64,000 nt of DNA from assembly GCA_039024895.1 (NCBI GenBank), contig JBCCPJ010000017.1, positions 8,539 to 72,538 on the forward strand, in the 5' to 3' direction. The stretch comes from JAJDOD01 sp039024895. GTDB taxonomy: Bacteria; Pseudomonadota; Alphaproteobacteria; Rhodobacterales; Rhodobacteraceae. The translations under genes and the position numbers were made by a program. Shown one piece after another: positions 8,141-17,599 of the stretch. Every line of letters begins with the position of its first letter. Within the stretch, counting starts at the first letter, position 1. The notes under the pieces were generated by a model that saw only the letters and a list, made by a program, of their open reading frames with translations, had not been told where the DNA came from and did no database searches.

Positions 8141-9703
8141 ATGATCAAGAAACTGCTTACTAGCGCGGCTGCGGTTGCCATTTCAGCGCCCATGGCAATG
8201 GCCGAATATAGTATCACCGTGCTCCACACGAATGATTTCCATGACAGGTTCGAGCCTATCAACCGCTTCGACTCGAGTTGTTCAGAAGAGGATAACACGG
8301 CAGGAGAATGCTTTGGCGGTATGGCGCGTATCGTGACCGCTGTCGAAGCGGCGAAAGCCAGGCATGAGAACTACCTGCTGGTCGATGCGGGCGATATGTT
8401 TCAAGGCACACTTTTCTATCAGTTCTATCGCGGTGATGTTGCAGCAGAGATGATGAACAAACTCGGTTATGACGCGATGGCTGTGGGCAACCACGAGTTC
8501 AATCATGGTCCGGAGAGCCTGGCGTCATTTGTTGAGAAAGCTGAATTTCCTGTTCTCATGTCAAACGCGGATCTTTCGAGTGAGCCCACACTTAAAGACC
8601 TGGTGTTAAAATCAACCGTTGTCGAAAAAGCTGGCGAAAAGATCGGGCTGGTTGGTGTTACACCGCTTAACAATGATGAACTGAGCTCTCCCGGGCCAAA
8701 CATTGTTTTCACGGATCCTTCTCCGGCTATTCAAGCAGAAGTCGATGCCTTCTTGGGCGATGGAATCAATAAAATCATCTTGCTTAGCCATTCCGGGTAT
8801 CCCACTGACAATGTGATTGCGTTGAATACGACTGGTGTTGATTTGATTGTCGGTGGACACTCGAACACATTCTTGTCCAACACCGATGAGGACGCCGACG
8901 GTCCTTATCCAGACGTCGTGAATGGCGTACCAATCGTTCAGGCCTATGCCTATGGCAAGTACCTTGGTGAGCTTGAAATCGTGTTCGATGATGAAGGCAA
9001 TATCATTTCCGCAAGTGGCGAACCCATCCTCTTGGATGCAAGCGTTGAGGAAGATGCGGCGACGAAGGCGCGTGTCGCCGAGCTTGCTGGCCCGCTTGAA
9101 GAGATTCGCAGCGAGGTGGTTTCCGAAGCCGCGGATGCGATTGAAGGGGACCGCAGCGTTTGCCGCGCGATGGAGTGTCCTATGGGGAACATCATCACCG
9201 ATGCGATGCTTGATCGCGTTAAGGATCAAGGTATTGAAATCGCAATTCAAAATGGTGGAGGCATTCGCGCTTCTATTGACGCAGGGCCGATTACCAAGGG
9301 CGAGGTACTCACCGTTCTTCCGTTCCAAAACACTTTATCCACCTTTGAAGTGTCCGGCGCGACCATCGTTGCGGCTCTTGAGAACGGTGTAAGTCAGTTG
9401 GAAGATGGCGCTGGCCGCTTTCCGCAGGTCTCGGGCATGAGCTACACCTTTGATCCGGCAGCGGAGCCGGGCAGCCGGGTTAGCGACATTTTGGTGGGTG
9501 GCGCGCCAATTGAGTTGGAAAAGATGTATGGCGTTGTTTCCAACAACTACGTTCGTAACGGCGGAGACGGGTACGATATGTTTGTCGGTGCCGAAAACGC
9601 CTATGACTTTGGTCCCGACCTGGCAGACGTAACAGCCGACTACATGGCAACAAACGCGCCAGTGACCCCGTTCACTGATGGCAGGATCAGCATCAAAGAG
9701 TGA
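8141..9703 (+). CDS. Exported bifunctional UshA-like 5'-nucleotidase
   Basis: This 520-residue protein starts with a signal peptide (about 1-21, ending AMAMAE). Residues 25-300 form a metallophosphatase domain with LHTNDFHDRFE, DAGDMFQG, VGNHEFNHG and GGHSNTF. The second domain (about 330-510) is a 5'-nucleotidase C-terminal domain with NGGGIRASIDAG and NNYVRNGGDGYDMF. It should dephosphorylate nucleotides in the periplasm, releasing nucleosides and phosphate for uptake. It stands divergent from DUF952-pyrD and convergent with the YqgE gene, with a hairpin after its stop. A phosphate-starvation role is plausible but no Pho box was identified. Confidence 0.95.
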   Translation: MIKKLLTSAAAVAISAPMAMAEYSITVLHTNDFHDRFEPINRFDSSCSEEDNTAGECFGGMARIVTAVEAAKARHENYLLVDAGDMFQGTLFYQFYRGDVAAEMMNKLGYDAMAVGNHEFNHGPESLASFVEKAEFPVLMSNADLSSEPTLKDLVLKSTVVEKAGEKIGLVGVTPLNNDELSSPGPNIVFTDPSPAIQAEVDAFLGDGINKIILLSHSGYPTDNVIALNTTGVDLIVGGHSNTFLSNTDEDADGPYPDVVNGVPIVQAYAYGKYLGELEIVFDDEGNIISASGEPILLDASVEEDAATKARVAELAGPLEEIRSEVVSEAADAIEGDRSVCRAMECPMGNIITDAMLDRVKDQGIEIAIQNGGGIRASIDAGPITKGEVLTVLPFQNTLSTFEVSGATIVAALENGVSQLEDGAGRFPQVSGMSYTFDPAAEPGSRVSDILVGGAPIELEKMYGVVSNNYVRNGGDGYDMFVGAENAYDFGPDLADVTADYMATNAPVTPFTDGRISIKE

Positions 9704-9723
9704 TTAAAGGGACGTAGTGCAAA

Positions 9724-9749
9724 GAGGGCGCTCCAGATGGGGCGCCTTC
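9724..9749. terminator. Stem-loop between convergent genes
   Basis: GAGGGCGCTCC pairs with GGGGCGCCTTC around a 4-base AGAT loop, giving an 11-pair stem with two G-T pairs. It lies between the ends of the 5'-nucleotidase and YqgE genes. The flanking T-run is weak on both strands, so it may be a terminator or only an mRNA 3'-end stabiliser. Confidence 0.6.
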
Positions 9750-9769
9750 AAACTGCGTTAATGCAAAAA

Positions 9770-10339
9770 CTACGCATTGCCCGCAGTAGATGACAAAGAC
9801 AACGGATCCACGCCCAAGCTTTTCAGCGCGGCTTCCCATTTACCGTCGTCATGGGTTCCAAAAACCAAATCATGTTCTGCATCACAGGTCAGCCAGCCAT
9901 TCTGCATGATTTCGCTTTCAAGCTGACCTGGTCCCCAACCGGAGTAGCCCAGTGCAAGCAGCGCCGACGATGGACCGGCGCCTCGGGCAATGTCCTCAAG
10001 GACATCCAGAGTGGCAGTCATGCCGAAGCTATCGCTTACCCGTAGAGTTGCCGCTTCTGCCATATAGTCGTTGCTATGGAGAACAAAGCCACGCTCATTC
10101 TCGACAGGCCCGCCGAAGTGAACGCGGATATCACGTTGGCTTGGGCCCGCCGCGATATCAAGTTGCTCAAGTAGGTTATCGAAGCGCACCTCACGCGATG
10201 GTTTATTGACGATCAAACCAAGTGCGCCGTCCTCTGAGTGCGCACACATGAATACCACGCTTTTTTCAAACCGAAGGTCACCCATCCCGGGCATGGCAAT
10301 CAGCAGCATTCCGTCGAGAGACGTCACTAAATCCGTCAT
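9770..10339 (-). CDS. YqgE/AlgH family protein
   Basis: This 189-residue protein belongs to the YqgE/AlgH (UPF0301) family. Typical elements are LLIAMPGMGDLRFEKSVVFMCAHSEDGALGLIVN at the start, VHFGGPVENERGFVLH in the middle, and ALGYSGWGPGQLESEI towards the end. The family is widespread and thought to act in gene or redox regulation, but no activity is established. I start it at ATG 10339, because the extra 19 residues upstream do not look conserved. It is divergent from the DsbD-like gene with about 115 bases between the starts. Confidence 0.93.
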   Translation of the reverse strand: MTDLVTSLDGMLLIAMPGMGDLRFEKSVVFMCAHSEDGALGLIVNKPSREVRFDNLLEQLDIAAGPSQRDIRVHFGGPVENERGFVLHSNDYMAEAATLRVSDSFGMTATLDVLEDIARGAGPSSALLALGYSGWGPGQLESEIMQNGWLTCDAEHDLVFGTHDDGKWEAALKSLGVDPLSLSSTAGNA

Positions 10340-10453
10340 ACAACTATAATTTGGAGCATTATATGAGCGCATCAAGTGGAATGATGTCACGTTCACGATC
10401 CATTACCTGATTGTGATTTCCAAGTTTGAAGCGGAAAAGGATACAGCGATGCC

Positions 10454-11227
10454 ATGTTGAGAACTCTAACGACCGCCGCGCTTTGCCTGCTGACCTCTCC
10501 AGCGCTACCGCAATCCTCAGGTTTGCCGATCGAAGGTAATCTGTTGCCGGGTTGGCGCGAAGCCGATGGACGGCACATCGCTGGCATTGCCCTTGATTTG
10601 GCGCCGGGCTGGAAGACCTACTGGCGCGTACCGGGTGCAGGAGGTATCCCGCCGAGTTTCAATTGGTCCGGTTCAAGCAATATCGTCCAGGCCGAGGTGC
10701 ACTACCCGGTGCCAAAGGTGATGGATCAAAACGGGCTTCAATCAATCGGATACGATGAGAATGTTGTTTTTCCCGTTATCATCACAACTCAAAGCGCCGA
10801 CGCTCCAATCATACTCAAGGCGGAGGTGGATTTGGGTGTTTGCGAAGAAGTCTGCATTCCAATGACGCTCCAACTTACTGCCCGTTTGCCTGCGCTGGGG
10901 TCGCCCAACGCGGCAATTGCAGCAAGTCTTGAGAGCCAACCCAGAAGCGCCGGGTCTTTTGATTGTGAGATCACACCGATCAAAGACGGTCTCGCCCTTC
11001 GTGCGACTACTGATCAAGCCTCCTTGAAGGCGGACATTGCGGTGATCGAAATTTCCACGCCCGGTGTTTGGGTGTCGCCCTCGGATGTCTTGCAGCGTGG
11101 GGCGACATTGGTTGCCGAAGTGGAGATGGTACCCCCAAACGCGCAGCCCTTTGCGTTGGCCCGGAGCGATGTTCGTCTGACACTGATTGGCGAAGGCCGC
11201 GCGGTCGAGCTAAACGGCTGTGGTTAA
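10454..11227 (+). CDS. Exported DsbD alpha-domain (thiol-disulfide) protein
   Basis: This 257-residue protein begins with a signal peptide (about 1-20) and then matches the periplasmic N-terminal alpha domain of DsbD/ScsB reductases. The GWKTYWRVPGAGGIPP region and the paired cysteines in GVCEEVCIP are hallmarks. The usual eight-helix membrane domain and C-terminal thioredoxin domain of DsbD are absent, so this is a stand-alone alpha domain. It may carry reducing equivalents from a separate CcdA-like membrane protein to periplasmic targets (inference). Further cysteines occur at FDCEI and at the C-terminal NGCG. Confidence 0.85.
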   Translation: MLRTLTTAALCLLTSPALPQSSGLPIEGNLLPGWREADGRHIAGIALDLAPGWKTYWRVPGAGGIPPSFNWSGSSNIVQAEVHYPVPKVMDQNGLQSIGYDENVVFPVIITTQSADAPIILKAEVDLGVCEEVCIPMTLQLTARLPALGSPNAAIAASLESQPRSAGSFDCEITPIKDGLALRATTDQASLKADIAVIEISTPGVWVSPSDVLQRGATLVAEVEMVPPNAQPFALARSDVRLTLIGEGRAVELNGCG

Positions 11228-11255
11228 TCGCGATCAGCGTCAAACAAAGCCTAGA

Positions 11256-11272
11256 ACGCCAAGTATTGGCGT
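11256..11272. terminator. Short inverted repeat between convergent genes
   Basis: ACGCCAA and TTGGCGT form a perfect 7-base stem around a GTA loop between the convergent DsbD-like gene and the RND pump gene. There is no T-run, so a terminator role is uncertain. Confidence 0.35.
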
Positions 11273-11305
11273 CAGTTGAGATTTCAAGGTTCTACTGGCC
11301 AGCAG

Positions 11306-14300
11306 TCAAAGGCGTGACGTTTGTGCAAAACGGACGCTGGCCATGACCCACAGAAAAGCACTCCACAACGCAGTGCCGATGATGAAAGCGCCCAACGCGA
11401 GGGGCATAGATTCTGCGCCGCCCAATAGGCTTGGCAGTTTATCAGTGACCATTGTGCTGCCAAGCGTAGCGGCAAAGATACCTGTCAGACCTATCGCTCC
11501 AACCGTTAGCAGAGCGGAGAGGCCGGGCGCGCGGCCACTGCGGGAAAGCCCCCGACGGAAGGCGCGCGTGTTACGGCCGATATCATGCCCAATTGCTAAA
11601 AAGGACGGAACGATGAGCAGGACAAGAAAGAACCCAAACCCTAGCCCATAGGTGAGTGTGATCACAGTTGGACGGAGGAACTGTGCCTGTTGCGATGTCT
11701 CATACAACAGTGGCGCCAAACCGAGAACCGTCGTAGCTGTTGTGAGAAACACCGGTCGAAGACGGTCTGCAGCCCCATCGATGATTGCGGGGACCAGGCC
11801 ACGGTCTTCCGCATATTCGTCGACTGTTGTTACCAAGACGATACTGTCGTTGATGATAATCCCGACCATACCGATCAGGCCAATCACAGAGAACATGGAA
11901 AGAGGTACATCCCAGATATAGTGGCCCCAAATCGCCCCAACGAGGCCGAACGGGATGATCCCCATGACAACGAAGGGTCGCGACCAGCTCGCAAACACCC
12001 AACACAACGTCAGGTAAATACCAGCCAAGCAAAGCACTAAGCCGGTCATTGCGTCCGCCAAGAACTCTCGCTCCTGTTCAGCTAGTCCGGCCGTATATGT
12101 GGAAATTCCGAAGTCTTCTTCGATCTGCGGGAGGATAACCTCGGTCAGTTGCTTCTGAATGGCTGTCGCTTGATCCGCATCGTCTTCAGAAATATCGCCG
12201 GTAACGGTTACGACCTGCGCGCCATTTTCGCGCCGGATCACGGAAAAGCTGTTTTGACGTTGGACGGTCACAATATCAGCAAGTGGCACGAAAGTACCTT
12301 CGCCGGTCGCAGACGGCCCCGTTCGGATCAGGAGCCGGTCCAAGAAATCTGCGGTCAACTCCCTGGAAGGCACTTCTACACGGATAGATGCCGTGCGTGG
12401 ACCATCCGGGTAGGTGGCAGCCTCAATTCCATTCAAACGACCACGAAGAGTGCGCCCCAAGTCATCGATAGTAAGCCCCAGCGCTTGACCCTGAGGCGTA
12501 AGCTCCAAAATCAATTCTTCTTTGTCGTAAGACAACGAATCCTCAAGGGCGGAAATCTCGCCAAACTGGGCCAGCTGCGCTTTGAGGACTTCTGCGGCTT
12601 CCTTCAGCGTCTCCGAATTCGCGCCCGACAGCTCCACATCGATCGCATCGCCCCCGGGCCCGGATCGCCAGCCTCGAAAACTCACGGTTTCAAGCAAAGG
12701 ATGGCGCGGCACGGCATCTTGCAACTCTGCAACGAACGAAAAGCTGGAATAAGGCCGTAAGTCAGCATCAATCAACTCGATGGCAATCGAGCCAAGCTGG
12801 TAACTTTCCTTTGTTTCCTGGCCGGAAAGCCCGCGACCGCTGGTACCACCAATTTCCGCCATGGCAAATTTGACAGGGTTAGTGCCATGTTCGCTTTCGT
12901 ATTTTGCGCCAACTTCTTCGACTGTAGTCTGCAGCGTCCGCATGAAAGCGTAGGTATCTTCCCGGGTCGCGCCGGGTACCATTGCGAAGTTCCCAGTAAC
13001 TGAGTTGCGTTCAGGCGCATTGAAGAAACGCCATGGCACATCACCGCGTATGAACAGCACGGCTTGGCTGGCGAGTACGACGAGGGCAACCGCAACAACA
13101 GGATAGCGCGCCCAGATCACGGCGGCGATGAAAGGACGAAACAAGGTCTCGCGCACCCAACGGAAACCTTTGTTCACTTGCCTAGACGGCCAATCATACC
13201 AATGTTCTTTCGCGCTGTTGGCCAACGCGTGTTTCATGTGATGCGGCAGAATTAAGAAGCACTCGATCAGTGATGCGATCAAGACTACGATCACGGTAAA
13301 GGGAATGTCGACGATAAGATCGCCGAACCGGCCGCCCACAACAGACAAACCGAAAAAGGCAATAACGGTAGTGATTGTTGCAGAAAACACTGGTGTGAAC
13401 ATGCGTCGCGCTGCATTCTCTGCTGCCGTTGCCGGGTCTTCACCTAATCGGCGCGCTCGAAAATCAGCGTGCTCCCCAACGACGATAGCATCGTCCACGA
13501 CGATCCCTAGCGTAATGATCAGAGCAAAGAGCGAGATCATATTCAGAGTTATGCCCGCCAAGAACATCATGGCGACGGCAGCTGTCATTGCGACGGGTAT
13601 GCCTGCTGCCACCCAGAACGCTGTCCGCGCATTCAGAAAAAGAAACAAAAGCAGGACTACAAGACCAAGCCCCATTAATCCGTTATCGAGGAGAATGTTT
13701 AACCGGCTGGTAATGTCTTCCGCGAGTGTCCGAATTAATGTGATTTCGACGCCACGGGGCACACTTACCTGCATCTCTGCCGCCACGTCCTCAACAACGC
13801 GCTGCATGCGTATGGCATCGCCTGTTGCTGACCGATCAACCCGAATTGAGATCGCGGGTTCCGGGCCAACAAAGTAGGCACGATCACGATCAACGCCTTC
13901 CACGAGAACACGCGCGACATCACCCACAGTCAGTTGTGTTCCCGCATCGGTGGTACGCAACACGATATCTGCAATCTGATCCGCAGATCGTTTCGCGACG
14001 CCAGTGCGCACGCGTTGCGCACCGGACACATCACCTGCCGGGCTTGCCTCTGTTTCGCTCGCAATGACGCTCGCAATCTGCTGCATCGTCAAATCATGAC
14101 GGATCAAATCGAGTGATGTGACTTCGACGATGGTCTCAGGCGCTGCAATCCCCCGAATGGTCGTGCGCGTAATCCCTTCGACGAAGAGGCGAGACACGAA
14201 TTCATCAGATAGGTTTGCAAGTTGGTCGACACCAACTGGGCCCTTAATGACCACATCCGTCACCCGATCCGACCAACGCCCACGCTGAAATTCTGGATCG

Positions 14301-14695
14301 TCGGCATCCTCCGGCAAGTTATTGATGCCGTTCAATACGGTTTGCACGTCCTCTTGCGCTTGCGCCATGTCCCAGCCGGGCTCAAACTCTAGCGTCACAT
14401 AGCCAGCACCGACCCGGGACGTACCGTATGTCTCCGTGACACCGTCGACAGCTTGAAGCTCCGGCTCCAATATCTGAATTATCGAAGCATCGATGTCCTC
14501 CGCCCCTGCGTCGTCCCAATGCACGATGATATCGATGTCATCGACAACCACATCGGGGAAGAACTGCGCTCGCATTTGCGGTATCGCGTAGAACCCCGCG
14601 AGCAAAAGCATCATGAGAAGGAGGTTTGCCGCTGTTCTATGCCGGACGAAGTAAGAGAGAATCCCGCCGGTTGCTTTGCTCAGGTCCCGTGCCAT
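11306..14695 (-). CDS. RND-family efflux pump, inner-membrane subunit
   Basis: This 1129-residue protein has the AcrB/MexB layout: TM1 near residue 20-40, a large periplasmic loop, TM2-6, a second periplasmic loop, and TM7-12. It exports substrates across the envelope using the proton gradient. An acidic DDAIVVGEHADF stretch on TM4 fits the proton relay; IINDSIVLVTTVDEY marks the equivalent position in the second half. The C-terminus carries two additional hydrophobic segments beyond TM12, making it longer than AcrB (1049). It lies 25 bases after the adaptor gene and is probably co-transcribed with it. No outer-membrane TolC-like gene is nearby, so the pump probably uses a channel encoded elsewhere. 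Substrate unknown. Confidence 0.95.
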   Translation of the reverse strand: MARDLSKATGGILSYFVRHRTAANLLLMMLLLAGFYAIPQMRAQFFPDVVVDDIDIIVHWDDAGAEDIDASIIQILEPELQAVDGVTETYGTSRVGAGYVTLEFEPGWDMAQAQEDVQTVLNGINNLPEDADDPEFQRGRWSDRVTDVVIKGPVGVDQLANLSDEFVSRLFVEGITRTTIRGIAAPETIVEVTSLDLIRHDLTMQQIASVIASETEASPAGDVSGAQRVRTGVAKRSADQIADIVLRTTDAGTQLTVGDVARVLVEGVDRDRAYFVGPEPAISIRVDRSATGDAIRMQRVVEDVAAEMQVSVPRGVEITLIRTLAEDITSRLNILLDNGLMGLGLVVLLLFLFLNARTAFWVAAGIPVAMTAAVAMMFLAGITLNMISLFALIITLGIVVDDAIVVGEHADFRARRLGEDPATAAENAARRMFTPVFSATITTVIAFFGLSVVGGRFGDLIVDIPFTVIVVLIASLIECFLILPHHMKHALANSAKEHWYDWPSRQVNKGFRWVRETLFRPFIAAVIWARYPVVAVALVVLASQAVLFIRGDVPWRFFNAPERNSVTGNFAMVPGATREDTYAFMRTLQTTVEEVGAKYESEHGTNPVKFAMAEIGGTSGRGLSGQETKESYQLGSIAIELIDADLRPYSSFSFVAELQDAVPRHPLLETVSFRGWRSGPGGDAIDVELSGANSETLKEAAEVLKAQLAQFGEISALEDSLSYDKEELILELTPQGQALGLTIDDLGRTLRGRLNGIEAATYPDGPRTASIRVEVPSRELTADFLDRLLIRTGPSATGEGTFVPLADIVTVQRQNSFSVIRRENGAQVVTVTGDISEDDADQATAIQKQLTEVILPQIEEDFGISTYTAGLAEQEREFLADAMTGLVLCLAGIYLTLCWVFASWSRPFVVMGIIPFGLVGAIWGHYIWDVPLSMFSVIGLIGMVGIIINDSIVLVTTVDEYAEDRGLVPAIIDGAADRLRPVFLTTATTVLGLAPLLYETSQQAQFLRPTVITLTYGLGFGFFLVLLIVPSFLAIGHDIGRNTRAFRRGLSRSGRAPGLSALLTVGAIGLTGIFAATLGSTMVTDKLPSLLGGAESMPLALGAFIIGTALWSAFLWVMASVRFAQTSRL

Positions 14696-14720
14696 TTAGC
14701 GCTCCTGACTCACGTTTTGC

Positions 14721-16175
14721 TCAATTCATCCGGCCTTCGATACGCTCCACCACGCGTGCCGGCACCTTATCTTCGTTGAGTTGGGCAAGAACGCGCGCTT
14801 TTGCCTCCGCTGGCATGAATTGATTTCCTTCGACAAAAGTAACCAAACGGGCGCGCCTTTCCGGATCAAGCGCAACCATTTCGGGCTCAGCCGGTGCTTC
14901 GGCGGCGCCGGGTCGAACGGGGCGTATGCGGATGCCCGCACCGAGCAATGGTGATCGTTCGGCTACGATCTCGCGACCCGCTAAACCGCGTGCCCGGATC
15001 AAAACATCATCACCTTCACGACGAAGAACCTGAATTTCTGACACCTCAAGGCGGTTTTCGTCACCAACGACCAGAACGGTGCCACCCGCATCGACCGCCG
15101 TCGAAGGGACGCGTGCCACGCGGTCTAGGGGCGGCTCGCTAATCTCAACGGCCACGAAATCACCGGGTTTGAAACCTAAAGCCGCCTCTAGGCTCGCAAA
15201 GAGAAGTCGACCGGTCTGCCCCTCCCCAACAGCTGCGCTTTCGCGGCTTATCCGCCCGGAGGCTTCCAAATTCACACCGAAAACGTCGATAGATGCCGTT
15301 ACGTCTGCGCCAACCAATTCGCCACTGTCGGACACAAACCGCGAATACTGAGGGGTTGAAAGCCGGAATGATACCTCGAGGGCAGCCGGGTCTATCAGTT
15401 CTGCCAGGGTTTCGCCCGCACTGACAAGTCCGCCTTCGACAATTGCGACGTCATTCAGGACGCCGGAAAACTCCGCTTTGACTTCCGTATCTGCCAAACG
15501 ACGTTCTGCGTCGCGTAAAGCGATTTCACGTCGCTGTAGTGCGGTTGTCGCCTGATCGGCCCGAGCTTCTGTGTTTGCTGCTGACTGTCGCTGGGACAAA
15601 ATCGATTGATTGGCGGATGACAACGCCAGTGCCGCTGTTTCGACGGCTGATTGCGACCCGACACCCCGGTCAAGTAAATCTTCCTGTCGTGCCAAAGCAC
15701 TGGCGCGTAACCGCGCTTGATCCTCTGCTGCCAGAATTTCATCCTTCGCCAAAACAAGCGTGCGTTGCGCATCGCGTAGTTCCGCCTCAGCTTCCGCCTT
15801 GTCGGCCATGGCAGTCTCGAGGGCGGATTGCGCTTCGGATGGATCGATGCGCAAAAGAAGCTCGCCCGCTGAAACAGACCCGCCTTCCTCGAACGTATCG
15901 GACGACCAAATGACTTCACCCGCCGTTGCTGCACGTAACTGTAGCGACCGTCTTGAGCGGACTTCCCCAAATGTCCTTAGGACGGGTTGAATGGTCTGGG
16001 GCTCAATAGTTGTAACGTTGGCTGCAAAGACACGTTCTCGCGCAGGCCTCGTTTGGGTCTCGGCGTTCATTTGATCTTGAATTGCCTGCCAAACGGAGTT
16101 GCCTGCATACGCCATCAGGCCGGCCGTAACCGCAAGCAAAAACAGGCCAACAATTGATCGTCTTATGAATCGCAC
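14721..16175 (-). CDS. RND efflux periplasmic adaptor (HlyD/MFP)
   Basis: This 484-residue membrane-fusion protein has one N-terminal TM segment (about 8-28), a lipoyl-like half-motif (AATAGEVIWSSDTFEEGGSVSAGELLLRI, described here as residues roughly 80-110), a long alpha-helical coiled-coil hairpin, then the second lipoyl half and beta-barrel domains. Such adaptors link an RND pump to an outer-membrane channel. The start is GTG at 16175 with AAGGA upstream. The C-terminal tail (about 440-484) is charged and helical, longer than in AcrA. The pump gene follows after 25 bases. Confidence 0.92.
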   Translation of the reverse strand: MRFIRRSIVGLFLLAVTAGLMAYAGNSVWQAIQDQMNAETQTRPARERVFAANVTTIEPQTIQPVLRTFGEVRSRRSLQLRAATAGEVIWSSDTFEEGGSVSAGELLLRIDPSEAQSALETAMADKAEAEAELRDAQRTLVLAKDEILAAEDQARLRASALARQEDLLDRGVGSQSAVETAALALSSANQSILSQRQSAANTEARADQATTALQRREIALRDAERRLADTEVKAEFSGVLNDVAIVEGGLVSAGETLAELIDPAALEVSFRLSTPQYSRFVSDSGELVGADVTASIDVFGVNLEASGRISRESAAVGEGQTGRLLFASLEAALGFKPGDFVAVEISEPPLDRVARVPSTAVDAGGTVLVVGDENRLEVSEIQVLRREGDDVLIRARGLAGREIVAERSPLLGAGIRIRPVRPGAAEAPAEPEMVALDPERRARLVTFVEGNQFMPAEAKARVLAQLNEDKVPARVVERIEGRMN

Positions 16176-16265
16176 GACACCTGTCCTTAAAGCTTCGCCT
16201 AGGCATTATATGTATGTCTTTGTGTGAATTTAGCAAAAATCACTCAGTTGATACGCATGACACGA

Positions 16266-16808
16266 TCACTTCCGTCGCAAATGCTCATCAAGTCTTGGCA
16301 TGATTTCGACGAAGTTGCAGGGGCGGTGTCGATAGTCCAACTGAAAAGCCAAAATCTGGTCCCAGGCATCCTGACACGCTCCGGGTGACCCTGGCAGTGC
16401 AAAAAGATATGTGCCGTTTGCAACGCCACCGCATGCCCGAGATTGCACCGCCGATGTCCCAATCTTCGCCATTGAGACATGTGTGAACAAGGTGCCGAAT
16501 GCATCAATTTCCTTTTCGTACACATCGCGATGGGCTTCGACGGTGACGTCGCGACCTGTCAGACCAGTGCCGCCAGTTGTGAGGATCACGTCAATTTCCG
16601 GATCAGCGCACCATTTTCGGAGCTGTTCCGCGATTTCATCTTGCTCGTCAGGAATAATCGTTCGGTTTGTAAGTAAATGCCCTGTGGCTTCGATACGCGC
16701 GACCAAGACGTCACCTGATCGATCATTGTTGGTGGTGCGTGTGTCGCTGACCGTCATCACGGCAATGCGCACCGGCACAAACTCGCGCGTTTGGTCGATC
16801 TTGCTCAT
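16266..16808 (-). CDS. moaB: Molybdenum cofactor biosynthesis protein MoaB
   Basis: This 180-residue protein belongs to the MoaB/MogA family that binds molybdopterin and adenylylates it during cofactor assembly. Signatures are AVMTVSDTRTTNNDRSGD, the LTTGGTGLTGRDVT loop and ALPGSPGACQDAWDQIL. Its start overlaps the UDG stop by 4 bases (ATGA), so it is translationally coupled to a DNA-repair gene rather than to other moa genes. About 90 bases separate it from the RND adaptor downstream. Confidence 0.95.
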   Translation of the reverse strand: MSKIDQTREFVPVRIAVMTVSDTRTTNNDRSGDVLVARIEATGHLLTNRTIIPDEQDEIAEQLRKWCADPEIDVILTTGGTGLTGRDVTVEAHRDVYEKEIDAFGTLFTHVSMAKIGTSAVQSRACGGVANGTYLFALPGSPGACQDAWDQILAFQLDYRHRPCNFVEIMPRLDEHLRRK

Positions 16809-17599
16809 CCTGAAACGCTATCTACTTTTGCACGAAGCGCCAGCAAGTCAGCCCAAGCTTCGCGTTTCGCTTCTGGTGTGCGGAGCAGATAAGCCGGATG
16901 GAACATCGGCAAGACCGGTTTTCCTAGCGCTTCATTCCACGATCCACGAAGCCGTGTGATACCGCGCTTTCCAATCAGGGCCTGGCAGGCATGATTTCCC
17001 ATCGCTACGACAATCTTGGGGTTAGCGATGGTGATGTGCTTCAATAAAAACGGTAGCATCATCGCCATCTCATCAGGCTTAGGGTCGCGGTTTTGGGGCG
17101 GCCGCCAAGGAAGGACATTGGCGATATAGAGCGATTTCTGGACGTCGGCCGTTTGACGCGAAAGCCCCACATGGCTGAACATCAGATCAAGCAATTTTCC
17201 TGCCCGCCCAACGAACGGTCTGCCTTCGATATCCTCGTCCCGCCCGGGCGCTTCGCCGATAATCATGACAGGTGCGCCGACCTGACCATCTGAAAAGACC
17301 AACTGCTTGGCGCCACGTTTAAGATCGCAATGATCGTAGGCTTGCATAGCCGACTTCAGCGCCTCAAGGTCCTTGGCCTCTTCCGCGAGTTTCATTGCGA
17401 CTGAAACCGGATCCATGGACAGCGCTTCGGATGGTTGGACAGCTGAAACGGTGTTTTCCACCGGCTTGGGAGCCTCAGTCCGATCGATTGGCGCAACTAG
17501 AATAGCTTCGTCGACGCCCATAGCGATCTGCCACTCCAGCGCTGCTCTCATCTCCCAATACGACATAGACCCAAGGGTAGTGCTGCGAAGGTCGGACAT
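16805..17599 (-). CDS. Uracil-DNA glycosylase, family 4-like
   Basis: This 264-residue protein removes uracil from DNA. Motif A is GEAPGRDEDIEGRPFVGRAG and motif B is HPAYLLR; both fit family 4. The first about 90 residues are a variable, helical extension. Of the four cysteines that normally hold a [4Fe-4S] cluster I see only the first (HCDLKRGAK); the position usually seen as KCRPP is LPWRPP. Hence the cluster is probably missing. The ATG at 17599 overlaps the TGA of the small upstream ORF by one base (TGATG). It is coupled downstream to moaB. Confidence 0.9.
   Translation of the reverse strand: MSDLRSTTLGSMSYWEMRAALEWQIAMGVDEAILVAPIDRTEAPKPVENTVSAVQPSEALSMDPVSVAMKLAEEAKDLEALKSAMQAYDHCDLKRGAKQLVFSDGQVGAPVMIIGEAPGRDEDIEGRPFVGRAGKLLDLMFSHVGLSRQTADVQKSLYIANVLPWRPPQNRDPKPDEMAMMLPFLLKHITIANPKIVVAMGNHACQALIGKRGITRLRGSWNEALGKPVLPMFHPAYLLRTPEAKREAWADLLALRAKVDSVSG

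Noticed and set aside
8612..9328. 238-residue minus-strand ORF
   Set aside because: It lies fully inside the 5'-nucleotidase gene on the opposite strand and has no recognisable domain.
12149..12760. 203-residue plus-strand ORF inside the RND pump gene
   Set aside because: It is antisense to a clear RND gene and has biased composition typical of shadow ORFs.
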